A stretch of DNA of 64,000 nucleotides from Spirochaetota bacterium (lineage in GTDB: Bacteria; Spirochaetota; UBA4802; UB4802): positions 1-64,000 of the forward strand of contig JARYLT010000005.1 of assembly GCA_029907515.1 (NCBI GenBank). Reading direction: 5' to 3'. Shown piece after piece: positions 56,780-64,000 of this stretch. Position 1 is the stretch's first letter, and each line of letters starts with the position of its first letter. The position numbers and the translations under genes were made by a program. The notes beneath the pieces were generated by a model that did no database searches, was not told where the DNA came from, and saw nothing but the letters and a program-made list of their open reading frames with translations.

Positions 56780-57646
56780 TTATGTGTAATCGTAAAACCC
56801 TTTTCCGGTTTTGCGCCCCAACCAGCCTGATTCAACATAGCGCCTGAGGAGCGGACATGGCCTGTATTTTGAATCCTTAAAACCATCATACAGGGTTTCC
56901 ATAATAGCTAAACATGTATCAAGCCCAATAAGGTCCGCCAATGCCAGTGGCCCCATAGGGTGGTTCATTCCTAATTTCATAACTGTATCTATGGACTCAC
57001 GAGTTCCTACGCCTTCGTACAGGCTGTATATGGCCTCATTAATCATTGGCATGAGTATACGGTTGGAAATGAATCCAGGATAATCATGAGCCTCAGCCGG
57101 TGTCTTCCCTAATTTGAGCGATAGTTCCCAGGTTACATCAAATGTTTCCTGCGATGTGGGTAGTGCCCGTATAATCTCAACAAGCTTCATGACAGGCACT
57201 GGATTCATAAAATGCATCCCAATAACCTTATCAGGACGTTTTGTTGCTGCGGCAATTCGACCTATGGGAATTGAAGAAGTATTGGTAGCACATATTACCT
57301 GTGGCCTGCAGATGGTGTCTAAATCCTTAAATATTGTTAACTTTATATCCTGATTTTCGGTGGCAGCTTCCACAACAAAATCAGCATCTGCAAGCTCATG
57401 GAACCTACACGTTGCTCTGACTCTCTCCATTATGCGTTGCTTTTCATCCTGCGTTATTTTCCCTTTTGCAACATCTTTGGAAAGCACCCCGTTTATATAC
57501 GTTACACCTTTTAAAGCCAATGCTTCTGTTAAATCATAGAGAATAACAGTGAATCCGCTTACTGCTGCAACACAGACAATCCCTGAGCCCATCTGTCCTG
57601 CACCTATAACACCTATTGTATTAATGGTATCTGCTTTCATACACAT
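56780..57646 (-). CDS. hbd: 3-hydroxyacyl-CoA (3-hydroxybutyryl-CoA) dehydrogenase
   Basis: The 288 residues start either at ATG 57646 or ATG 57640 (AGGAG site upstream of both). The Rossmann motif is GVIGAGQMGSGIV near residue 12. The catalytic His is in GMHFMNPVPVMKLVEI, and the C-terminal dimer domain has DYPGFISNRILMPMINEA and GMNHPMGPLALADLIGLD. It interconverts 3-hydroxy- and 3-oxoacyl-CoA with NAD. No enoyl-CoA hydratase gene is in this operon. A copy of the iterated 9-mer is at 57118. Confidence 0.95.
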   Translation of the reverse strand: MCMKADTINTIGVIGAGQMGSGIVCVAAVSGFTVILYDLTEALALKGVTYINGVLSKDVAKGKITQDEKQRIMERVRATCRFHELADADFVVEAATENQDIKLTIFKDLDTICRPQVICATNTSSIPIGRIAAATKRPDKVIGMHFMNPVPVMKLVEIIRALPTSQETFDVTWELSLKLGKTPAEAHDYPGFISNRILMPMINEAIYSLYEGVGTRESIDTVMKLGMNHPMGPLALADLIGLDTCLAIMETLYDGFKDSKYRPCPLLRRYVESGWLGRKTGKGFYDYT

Positions 57647-57663
57647 TTATCTCCTAAAATACA

Positions 57664-58833
57664 CTATCGTTTCACAATTAATGCAACTGCTTCGCCGCCA
57701 CCCAAACACAGCGATGCCAAACCTATACGTTTATTCTGGCGTATCATTTCATGAAGCAATGTTACCAGAACACGCGCTCCACTTGCACCAATGGGATGCC
57801 CCAGTGCAACGCTTCCTCCATTGACATTGACCTTTAAACTATCAAGACCCAGTTCTTTCAGCACACCAACTGTTGATCCACTGAATGCTTCGTTGATCTC
57901 ATAAAGGTCTACATCCTGCAATGATATCCCTTCTTTTTTAAGGCATTTAGGGATGGCAAGTATTGGCGCCATCAGGACATATTTCATATCAATGCCAGCT
58001 GAAGCCTGTGCACCAATCGTTGCCATAATGCGGCACCCCAACTCTTCGGCCTTTTTCTGTGACATCACCACCAGCGCTGCAGCACCGTCACTGATAATGG
58101 AAGCATTGCCCGCAGTGGTAACACCATCTTTTTTAAAAGCAGGCTTCATTGTTGCCAGAATTTCATACGGTGTTGGCTTTGGGCATTCATCGGTATCAAA
58201 AATTATTTCCTTTTGTTTATGGGCGATAGTTACCGGAACTATCTCCTCCTTAAATTTCCCTGCCTGGATAGCATGTAGAGTTCTTTCATATGAAAGCGCA
58301 GCATACCTGTCCTGCTCTTCCCTGCTCACATTATACTTTTCACAGCACAATTCGTTTGAGATACCCATATGAAAATCGTTGACCACATCCCATAATCCAT
58401 CATGAACCATATGGTCTTTGAGTTGACCATCACCCATGCGGTACCCAAACCGTGCTTTTTCCAGATAGTAGGGGGCCATACTCATATTTTCCATGCCACC
58501 AGCTACCACTACATCAGCATCGCCACACTGTATTGCCTGTGCTGCAAGCATAACTGCCTTTAAACCAGAGCCACATACTTTATTTATTGTTAAACATTCC
58601 ACTTCCCAGGGAAGATGTCCCTTTATTGCAGCCTGCCGTGCCGGATTTTGCCCATAACCACAGGGAAGCACCTGCCCCATAATAACTTCATTGACATCTT
58701 CTTTTGAAATTCCTGCGCGATTAATGGCTTCTTCAATGACAATGGCTCCCAGTTGCGTTGCGGGTATGGAAGACAAGGAACCGTTAAAATTACCCAGAGC
58801 AGTTCTTACAGCACTGACAATAACAGCTTTCAT
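57664..58833 (-). CDS. Acetyl-CoA acetyltransferase (thiolase)
   Basis: A GGAGG site sets the ATG at 58833, giving about 389 residues beginning MKAVIVSAVRTALGNF. The acylated Cys is in NKVCGSGLKAVMLA near residue 88, and the second Cys is in CLGGGEAVALIV near the C-terminus. NGGSVALGHPIGASG near 340 is the family signature. It condenses or cleaves acetoacetyl-CoA. First gene of the thl-hbd-acd set. One copy of the iterated 9-mer lies at 58223. Confidence 0.95.
   Translation of the reverse strand: MKAVIVSAVRTALGNFNGSLSSIPATQLGAIVIEEAINRAGISKEDVNEVIMGQVLPCGYGQNPARQAAIKGHLPWEVECLTINKVCGSGLKAVMLAAQAIQCGDADVVVAGGMENMSMAPYYLEKARFGYRMGDGQLKDHMVHDGLWDVVNDFHMGISNELCCEKYNVSREEQDRYAALSYERTLHAIQAGKFKEEIVPVTIAHKQKEIIFDTDECPKPTPYEILATMKPAFKKDGVTTAGNASIISDGAAALVVMSQKKAEELGCRIMATIGAQASAGIDMKYVLMAPILAIPKCLKKEGISLQDVDLYEINEAFSGSTVGVLKELGLDSLKVNVNGGSVALGHPIGASGARVLVTLLHEMIRQNKRIGLASLCLGGGEAVALIVKR
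58221..58246. repeat. Representative copy of the iterated GGCGATAGTTACC motif
   Basis: GGGCGATAGTTACCGGAACTATCTCC inside the thiolase gene is an inverted pair of the motif (GATAGTT...AACTATC). Exact 9-mers GCGATAGTT or AACTATCGC occur at: 511, 767, 1750, 1818, 6137, 9726, 10239, 13990, 17546, 23435, 32753, 36610, 44007, 45334, 50069, 54224, 55565, 57118, 58223 and 62387. Shorter variants (GCGATAG core, AACTATCGA, GATAGTAAC) occur at further sites, for example 32936, 19594 and 49011. Confidence 0.85.
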
Positions 58834-59087
58834 TGGCAACCTCCATTTTTGTATATCAATAATACATAAACAAAACTATTCATTATATAGCCAAAATGTC
58901 AAAAATATTTAATGGTAAATGTTAAAATTTTCAAATGTACCAGAAAATCTATGTATACATACTGTATTTTCATTATATTCAGCTATGTTTGTTCATTTTC
59001 TGTGTTGCTTAAAACAATTTTGCTTGCAAAATACTTTATACTACCTTAATCATAATACTATAAAATATAAACTTTGGAAGGATAGTT

Positions 59088-59558
59088 ATGAACATTGAAA
59101 CAACCACATGTATTTCACATGAACATCTAGAACTACTTACATTACATGCCAACAATCATTCAATGTCACTGAGAACGTTTATCTCTTGCCTCATTAGCTT
59201 TGCTGCACATTGTGATACTGTTCAGGTACAATATTTCAAACAGGTAAAATACAGGAATAGAAATAGTGGCAATTGGAAGAGGTTTCACTTAGTACTCTAT
59301 AACGATGAGTATGAATTCTTTATGGATGTCAAAAAGTTATGGAAGATGTCACTTGCTCGGATTATTGAGTATTGTTTAGACAATGTGCTGGATGATTTTT
59401 TAAAATTTTTAACAAAAGCTGAAGAAGATGAAGATTACTATACCGATAACTATCGGTATGGAGGTTATGCTTTTGAGACAGGCACTAAGGAAAATATATT
59501 TTATATAACATTGTATTGGGGACCACACCCCGAAATACTCCAAAAAGCTATGACCTGA
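59088..59558 (+). CDS. Hypothetical protein, 156 residues
   Basis: This is an isolated frame with a GGAAGGAT site just before the ATG. The first 30 residues and the LWKMSLARIIEYCLDN segment look like ribbon-helix-helix-type or helical DNA-binding protein parts, but this is weak. No membrane segment or known domain is visible. It is flanked by AT-rich intergenic DNA on both sides. Confidence 0.6.
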   Translation: MNIETTTCISHEHLELLTLHANNHSMSLRTFISCLISFAAHCDTVQVQYFKQVKYRNRNSGNWKRFHLVLYNDEYEFFMDVKKLWKMSLARIIEYCLDNVLDDFLKFLTKAEEDEDYYTDNYRYGGYAFETGTKENIFYITLYWGPHPEILQKAMT

Positions 59559-59831
59559 TAACGTAAAAACACTATTCACGTAATACATCATTAAGTTTCT
59601 AAAGACAAATAGAGATAAACAGTTTTTCTCATGGATAAAATTATATATAGGTAGGGGCATACTATTTCTTTTTTTAATTTTTAAATTGACTAATTTAAAA
59701 ATAGCACTTCATATTTAAATAGTAGTAATATAAATATTTCATTTTGCATGGTACATTGTTGTACTGGATTACTGTTAGTTGTATCGATAGTATAATGATA
59801 TTAGTAAAATTAACATTTTTAAGGAGTAATA
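59559..59831. other. Intergenic region, nothing recognised
   Basis: 273 bp of AT-rich DNA with a TAAGGAGT ribosome site at its right end. Confidence 0.4.
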
Positions 59832-60569
59832 ATGATGGCAAAAAAGTATAAAGCAGTTACTTGTATTGTTTTGGTACATATAGTGTTTATATTAATATCA
59901 TGTACATCTGTTGAGTTTGTTAAAACTGGTGAAGAATATCCTGCACTCAATGAAACTGATGAAGTTCAGGTTTTGCTTACCATAGATAAAAACCAATATG
60001 ATGAGATAGGCATCGCTGATATTGGCGGAGTATCATTGCCCGTACGTATTGAAAAAGCCAAACAGATTGCCCGCAGCAAAGGCGGTAATGTGATTGTCCC
60101 AGTGACAATGTGTACTGAAGAAGCCCAGAAGAGAATGCGCAGCGGGTATATTATTCAGAGCTTTTATATACTCAAAACAAAAACGGAAGCTATCGCCCCC
60201 AAAGAGGCAATTGAATCAAAACAGATAACTCCACCAGTTGAAGAAGAATTTATACCCGAAAAGCAAGCTGCAACATTTCAACAACTGTTACAACACTATC
60301 CGTCATTGCAGGGACAGCCATTTACAAATACTATGGTACCACTGAGATTTTACAAAATTCCTCCATCACTTCTTGTATATGGACTGTCAGACTATAAACT
60401 TTGTTTAATGCAGTTTGACACTGATAATACTGTACTGGTATTTATTCCCAAAGAAAAAATCACTGTTATTAAAAACTCTATTGATACGAGGAGTACTATA
60501 GCTATTGATTTTACACCTTTAGGTGTTTACAAAGGAAAATATCCCGTTTTAAAAATGCTGTCAGAATAA
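59832..60569 (+). CDS. Lipoprotein of unknown function
   Basis: The 245 residues start with a lipoprotein-type signal ending FILISC (lipobox, Cys near 24). The mature part has a region with ARSKGGNVIVPVTM near residue 82 and a proline/glutamate-rich middle. A ribosome site AAGGAG lies before the ATG. The GH13-GT5 gene begins 19 bp after the stop, so they may share a transcript. Family not recognised. Confidence 0.78.
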   Translation: MMAKKYKAVTCIVLVHIVFILISCTSVEFVKTGEEYPALNETDEVQVLLTIDKNQYDEIGIADIGGVSLPVRIEKAKQIARSKGGNVIVPVTMCTEEAQKRMRSGYIIQSFYILKTKTEAIAPKEAIESKQITPPVEEEFIPEKQAATFQQLLQHYPSLQGQPFTNTMVPLRFYKIPPSLLVYGLSDYKLCLMQFDTDNTVLVFIPKEKITVIKNSIDTRSTIAIDFTPLGVYKGKYPVLKMLSE

Positions 60570-60588
60570 TATAAATAGGCACTGCATC

Positions 60589-63500
60589 ATGGTACAGAAA
60601 GTTTTTACCCAGAGTAGCCTTTGCAGATTTACTCTCAATGATGAGGAAAAATTATCCGATGAAAGGGTAAAAGAAGAAATACGCAAAGCTTTTCAAGAGC
60701 TCAGAGCATTCCCCTTTGTTGTAAATTCAGGTATTATCGATTCATTAAAAAAAGGTGCCGACCCCTCATCGTTAAAAGATTTATTTGTAGCTATCCGAAA
60801 TGATATATTTGCTGCAATTACCGATAGTCCCCAGGCAAAGGAAAAAATAATATCCGACATCAGATTGCAGGAGAGAATTTTAAATGCAATTATCACAATC
60901 CACAGTGCTATAGCAAAGGGCGATTTTACTTCAATAATAAACCGCCGTTTTGTGCTTATCAAGGAACGACCTGCCTGGCCAACACTATATTACATTTCAC
61001 CTCAAAGTGCCGTACTATCCCATGTTGGGCAGGGTCCACAGTGGACTGAAATTCCTACAATTTATCTGGGTCTTAATATATTCAATGTGCTTGCCCTTGA
61101 TAAAGACCAAAAATTTGACAAAGCATTTTACTGGTTATTACGGGTTGAAGAGCGTGCGATAGAAACTGGATATTCGCATATTGAAGTGTACCCGCCTCAT
61201 GTATCACGTGCTCTCAATGAATTGCTTGATGAAGTCATACGCATTGCAACTATCTCAGAAGTTGAATTCAAAGAAATCCCTGCCCGTAAAAAAATACGTG
61301 CTTTTACAATCCGTAACCGTGAAAGCTTTTTAAAGATGCTCAATGCCCGTCGTGATGATGGAAACTTTGATTTTGAAAAAAACTTAAAAGCAATACGATC
61401 ACTGGAAAGGCTGGCACGCCGTTACAAAAAAGGCTACAACTTCAATTCGCTGCGTGAAATTGTACGTCTTCTGGTGGCCGCATCAGGCCATGATATCCAT
61501 GAAATACGAAATAACGCCAACATTTTACTGGAACGCATATTTGCACCAAAGGAGTTTGATGCACCGCTGGCTACTACTTTTGTCAACTGTGCTGCTGGTA
61601 ATATTCATACTTTTGAATTTTCCATCCCGGAAGAAGGGAACTACTTTGTACGTATATTTTACAATGCAGGCACAAACCCTTACCCTCTGGAGCAGGACAT
61701 TGCATATAGCGACATTGATCTGGCCTTTGATGAAACAAAAGGAGTCTATACTGCACACTATACATTCAACGAATTAGGCCACTATGATTTCCTTGTCTAC
61801 AGAAAACGAAAAAAACGCTCTCAGTGGGTAGCATACGAAGGTTGCAGTGGTAGGATTAACGTTATCCCTGATGTGCGCGGTGAAATTGTTCTTGAAATAT
61901 TTCCCGATATTCACGGGCATACTCGTATCTACTGGATGGATGAAGAACATCCGGGATTGGTGTACAATGAGCATGGAGAAGTAATTCGTTTAGGCCGTTT
62001 TAGCGACATCACTGCTCATCTAGAGGATTTAAAAGAGCGCTATCACATCACTGCTCTGTACCTTTTGGGTGTCCAGAAGCGTGGTACCAACCGTGAAGAC
62101 TGGGCACCTGAAGCTACATCACCTTCACCATTTTCACCAGTCAGTTTAGTTGAAATTGAAGACTTTTTAGGCGGTGAAAACGAATTTCGTGAGCTTGTAT
62201 CCAAAGCTCATGCAATGGATATAAAAATTATTATTGATGTGGTACCCCACCTTAATCGCCGTAGCACTGAGCTTCCGGATGAGTACGCTGTCAAATGTTA
62301 CGACGACAGTGGCAATCTGGTTATTCGTGCTTCAACTGATGGTCGTTACGGAAGCTGGAATGACGGCAAACTGTTAAACTATCGCAAACTTGAAGTATGG
62401 GAATGGCTGATCAACAGTGTTGTTACATTAATTGACAAATATGATATTGACGGCATTCGCTTTGATTCAGCTCATGCTGTTCCCATCATGATGAAGAAGA
62501 ATAACTATCCGTTTATATGGGGGCAGTATCGTTCACTGGAATCCCTTGTTGAAGGTGAAATTATTGTCAATGACCGCGAAGATGGGCATTTTATCACAAC
62601 AGGTTATTTTGACAGTGCCTGCAGGGATCAGATAGCTATCCCTTTCCATCATCTTCTGATGTGCCGCATTGCACAAAAGCTGAAGGAAAAGAATAAAACA
62701 TTTTTTGTGCATTTAGCCGAATGTTACTGGGGTCATGAGCGCTATCTTACCCGCAGCGGAATTATTCCCTATAATTCGGCCCTTTTTAAGATATGTGAAG
62801 GGATCATCCATGGCACCACTGATGTCCGTGAAGTATACCATTTTTACGACAACTATCTCCCATACGCTTTACCACCGGGTACTGAGCTTTTAGGTATACT
62901 GGGTAATCATGACGAACGGCGCGCACTCAATACGTTTGGGCACCGGGGACTGCGGGCTGCTATTGGACTTACTATATTTATGAATAACATCATTATGGAT
63001 TATGAGGGAAGTGCCGAAGGCGAAAGCTGGAAAGTATTTCTGGATAACATCTATGTAAACTGGAATCAATTTGAGTATGCTGCTCACCGCAGCCTGGAGT
63101 CATTTTACCGACAATGGTATCGTTTCCACCGCATCAATAAAGGCAAGGGATATTTGATATGGGCTAATAACACTCAGGTTGCAGCATCCATTAAATTTAC
63201 CGAACATACTATATGGATTGGCATTTTTAATTTTGCCGATAGCTCTCAGAATGTGGCATTGCAGTTTGACAACCCGCGATTGCCCATTGCTGATGATACA
63301 TACTTTAAAGTAGTTGATCCTGTATATTCACCTATCACAAAGCATTACAGTTACTTTACAGGGAAAGAGCTTAAGGCTTCAAAAATTTATTCGGTTGTTT
63401 CATACACTGACAGGATCAAGCTTTTAAAATTAGAACCGGTTAGCGATGTTGCACCACTGTACAGTGAATTCCTGCGCGATTCACTTTTCAGATTATATTC

Positions 63501-64000
63501 AATCAGCAATCCCGAAAACTTTAAATCAAATTTCATGTTCCTTGAAACCATTGCACATTCTTCCACTTTTGAAGCATTTCTTACATTTTTAAAGAATCAC
63601 ATCATTGCACAATTTTATCCGCAGTATAAAAATTTCATTGAGATAGGTTTTAAACGAATCCTCTTCTACATGTTTAAGTTTGGATTCAAATCTGGCAATG
63701 ACATTGTGCAATTAATTGATGACCTTGCAGAACATGATGATACCAATATATCCGACCTTGGTAAAAGCATTAAGTTTCATAACCGTCCAGGCCCCATTAT
63801 ATTTGTATCAGCCGAAGCGGAGCCATTTTCCAAAAGTGGAGGTCTTGCTAACGTTGTGTACGAGTTGCCACGTGAACTTGTAAGTCTGGGTGAAGAAGTA
63901 ATTGTAATAACCCCTAAATATCGCCATGGCGATGAAAAGGCCATGGAAAAGATGAACAATGCATTAAAAAAATACAATGTACAGTACACTGGTAAAAATG
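60589..64000 (+). CDS. GH13 glycosidase/transglycosidase fused to GT5 glycogen synthase, C-terminus outside the window
   Basis: The ATG at 60589 opens a frame of 1137 codons with no stop to the edge. An N-terminal region of about 430 residues includes a beta-sandwich-like part (TFEFSIPEEGNYFVRIFYN). A GH13 barrel follows with region I DVVPHLN (Asp550), region II DGIRFDSAHA (nucleophile-type Asp626), an acid/base Glu711 in HLAECYWG and region IV LGNHDERRA (Asp775). A C-terminal beta domain and helical linker lead to GT5 at about residue 1067 (IIFVSAEAEPFSKSGGLANVV), the ADP-glucose-binding start of glycogen synthase. It probably makes or trims alpha-glucan in one polypeptide. Confidence 0.92.
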   Translation, partial: MVQKVFTQSSLCRFTLNDEEKLSDERVKEEIRKAFQELRAFPFVVNSGIIDSLKKGADPSSLKDLFVAIRNDIFAAITDSPQAKEKIISDIRLQERILNAIITIHSAIAKGDFTSIINRRFVLIKERPAWPTLYYISPQSAVLSHVGQGPQWTEIPTIYLGLNIFNVLALDKDQKFDKAFYWLLRVEERAIETGYSHIEVYPPHVSRALNELLDEVIRIATISEVEFKEIPARKKIRAFTIRNRESFLKMLNARRDDGNFDFEKNLKAIRSLERLARRYKKGYNFNSLREIVRLLVAASGHDIHEIRNNANILLERIFAPKEFDAPLATTFVNCAAGNIHTFEFSIPEEGNYFVRIFYNAGTNPYPLEQDIAYSDIDLAFDETKGVYTAHYTFNELGHYDFLVYRKRKKRSQWVAYEGCSGRINVIPDVRGEIVLEIFPDIHGHTRIYWMDEEHPGLVYNEHGEVIRLGRFSDITAHLEDLKERYHITALYLLGVQKRGTNREDWAPEATSPSPFSPVSLVEIEDFLGGENEFRELVSKAHAMDIKIIIDVVPHLNRRSTELPDEYAVKCYDDSGNLVIRASTDGRYGSWNDGKLLNYRKLEVWEWLINSVVTLIDKYDIDGIRFDSAHAVPIMMKKNNYPFIWGQYRSLESLVEGEIIVNDREDGHFITTGYFDSACRDQIAIPFHHLLMCRIAQKLKEKNKTFFVHLAECYWGHERYLTRSGIIPYNSALFKICEGIIHGTTDVREVYHFYDNYLPYALPPGTELLGILGNHDERRALNTFGHRGLRAAIGLTIFMNNIIMDYEGSAEGESWKVFLDNIYVNWNQFEYAAHRSLESFYRQWYRFHRINKGKGYLIWANNTQVAASIKFTEHTIWIGIFNFADSSQNVALQFDNPRLPIADDTYFKVVDPVYSPITKHYSYFTGKELKASKIYSVVSYTDRIKLLKLEPVSDVAPLYSEFLRDSLFRLYSISNPENFKSNFMFLETIAHSSTFEAFLTFLKNHIIAQFYPQYKNFIEIGFKRILFYMFKFGFKSGNDIVQLIDDLAEHDDTNISDLGKSIKFHNRPGPIIFVSAEAEPFSKSGGLANVVYELPRELVSLGEEVIVITPKYRHGDEKAMEKMNNALKKYNVQYTGKN

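Noticed and set aside
511-62395. Strand-polar KOPS- or Chi-like role for the iterated 9-mer
   Set aside because: The two orientations are nearly balanced (11 to 9) over 64 kb, so a strongly polar motif is not supported by this window.
1-64000. CRISPR array, tRNA or rRNA genes
   Set aside because: No regularly spaced repeats and no recognisable cloverleaf or rRNA core found by eye; a covariance search could still reveal a missed tRNA.

Overview
The window is AT-rich (by eye roughly 38% G+C) chromosomal DNA from a Gram-negative, chemotactic bacterium. Outer-membrane traits include several lipoproteins with clear lipoboxes, a Spy-like periplasmic protein and an RlpA/SPOR septal lipoprotein. The mix of RNase J, a Bpt-type aminoacyl-transferase, HD-GYP, SpoIIE and GGDEF signalling, and a GH13-glycogen synthase fusion fits a deep-branching Spirochaetota-like lineage. 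That assignment is inference; there is no rRNA or other decisive marker here, and I saw no tRNA, rRNA or CRISPR array.

Layout. 1-3.5 kb is an insertion-sequence scar: a partial IS66-type transposase, an apparently intact IS3-family element with A9 frameshifting, a second solo copy of that element's end, and gene fragments. 3.5-14.3 kb holds nhaA, bpt, a Spy-like/ECF sigma/membrane-protein operon, a MarR regulator with operator, a ferredoxin-like protein, a chalcone-isomerase-fold protein, a HAD phosphatase, a chemoreceptor, an MFS transporter and a cobalamin adenosyltransferase. 14.3-30 kb holds acs, a stand-alone IMP cyclohydrolase, a TetR/PF06541/HD operon, two rRNA-methyltransferase-like genes, a MuiA-like protein, a thioesterase, nhaC, pepF and a SpoIIE phosphatase. 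30-41.5 kb holds an HD-GYP response regulator, rhomboid protease, a PaaK/ACT pair, lipoproteins, queD, a DegT-fold protein lacking the PLP lysine, rlpA, a MITE-like element, a membrane acyltransferase, a TPR protein and a diguanylate cyclase. 41.7-50.4 kb is a core block: dut, rnj, uppP, ftsK, a TolB/TPR protein and amrS. 50.4-55.6 kb is decaying: an oxidoreductase remnant and a two-lesion sensor-kinase pseudogene, then pncA, another sensor kinase and a GC-rich structured island. 55.6-58.8 kb is an acyl-CoA dehydrogenase/3-hydroxyacyl-CoA dehydrogenase/thiolase operon. The right edge carries a lipoprotein and a very large GH13-GT5 fusion running out of the window.

Functionally, acs, PaaK-ACT, the thioesterase and the thiolase-hbd-acyl-CoA dehydrogenase operon point to acyl-CoA and organic-acid metabolism, with polyglucan storage and c-di-GMP signalling.

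The most unusual pattern is not a gene. The 9-mer AACTATCGC / GCGATAGTT occurs at least 20 times on the two strands, in many unrelated genes and in different reading frames, against an expectation of about 0.5. It resembles a DNA-uptake-type or highly iterated chromosomal motif.
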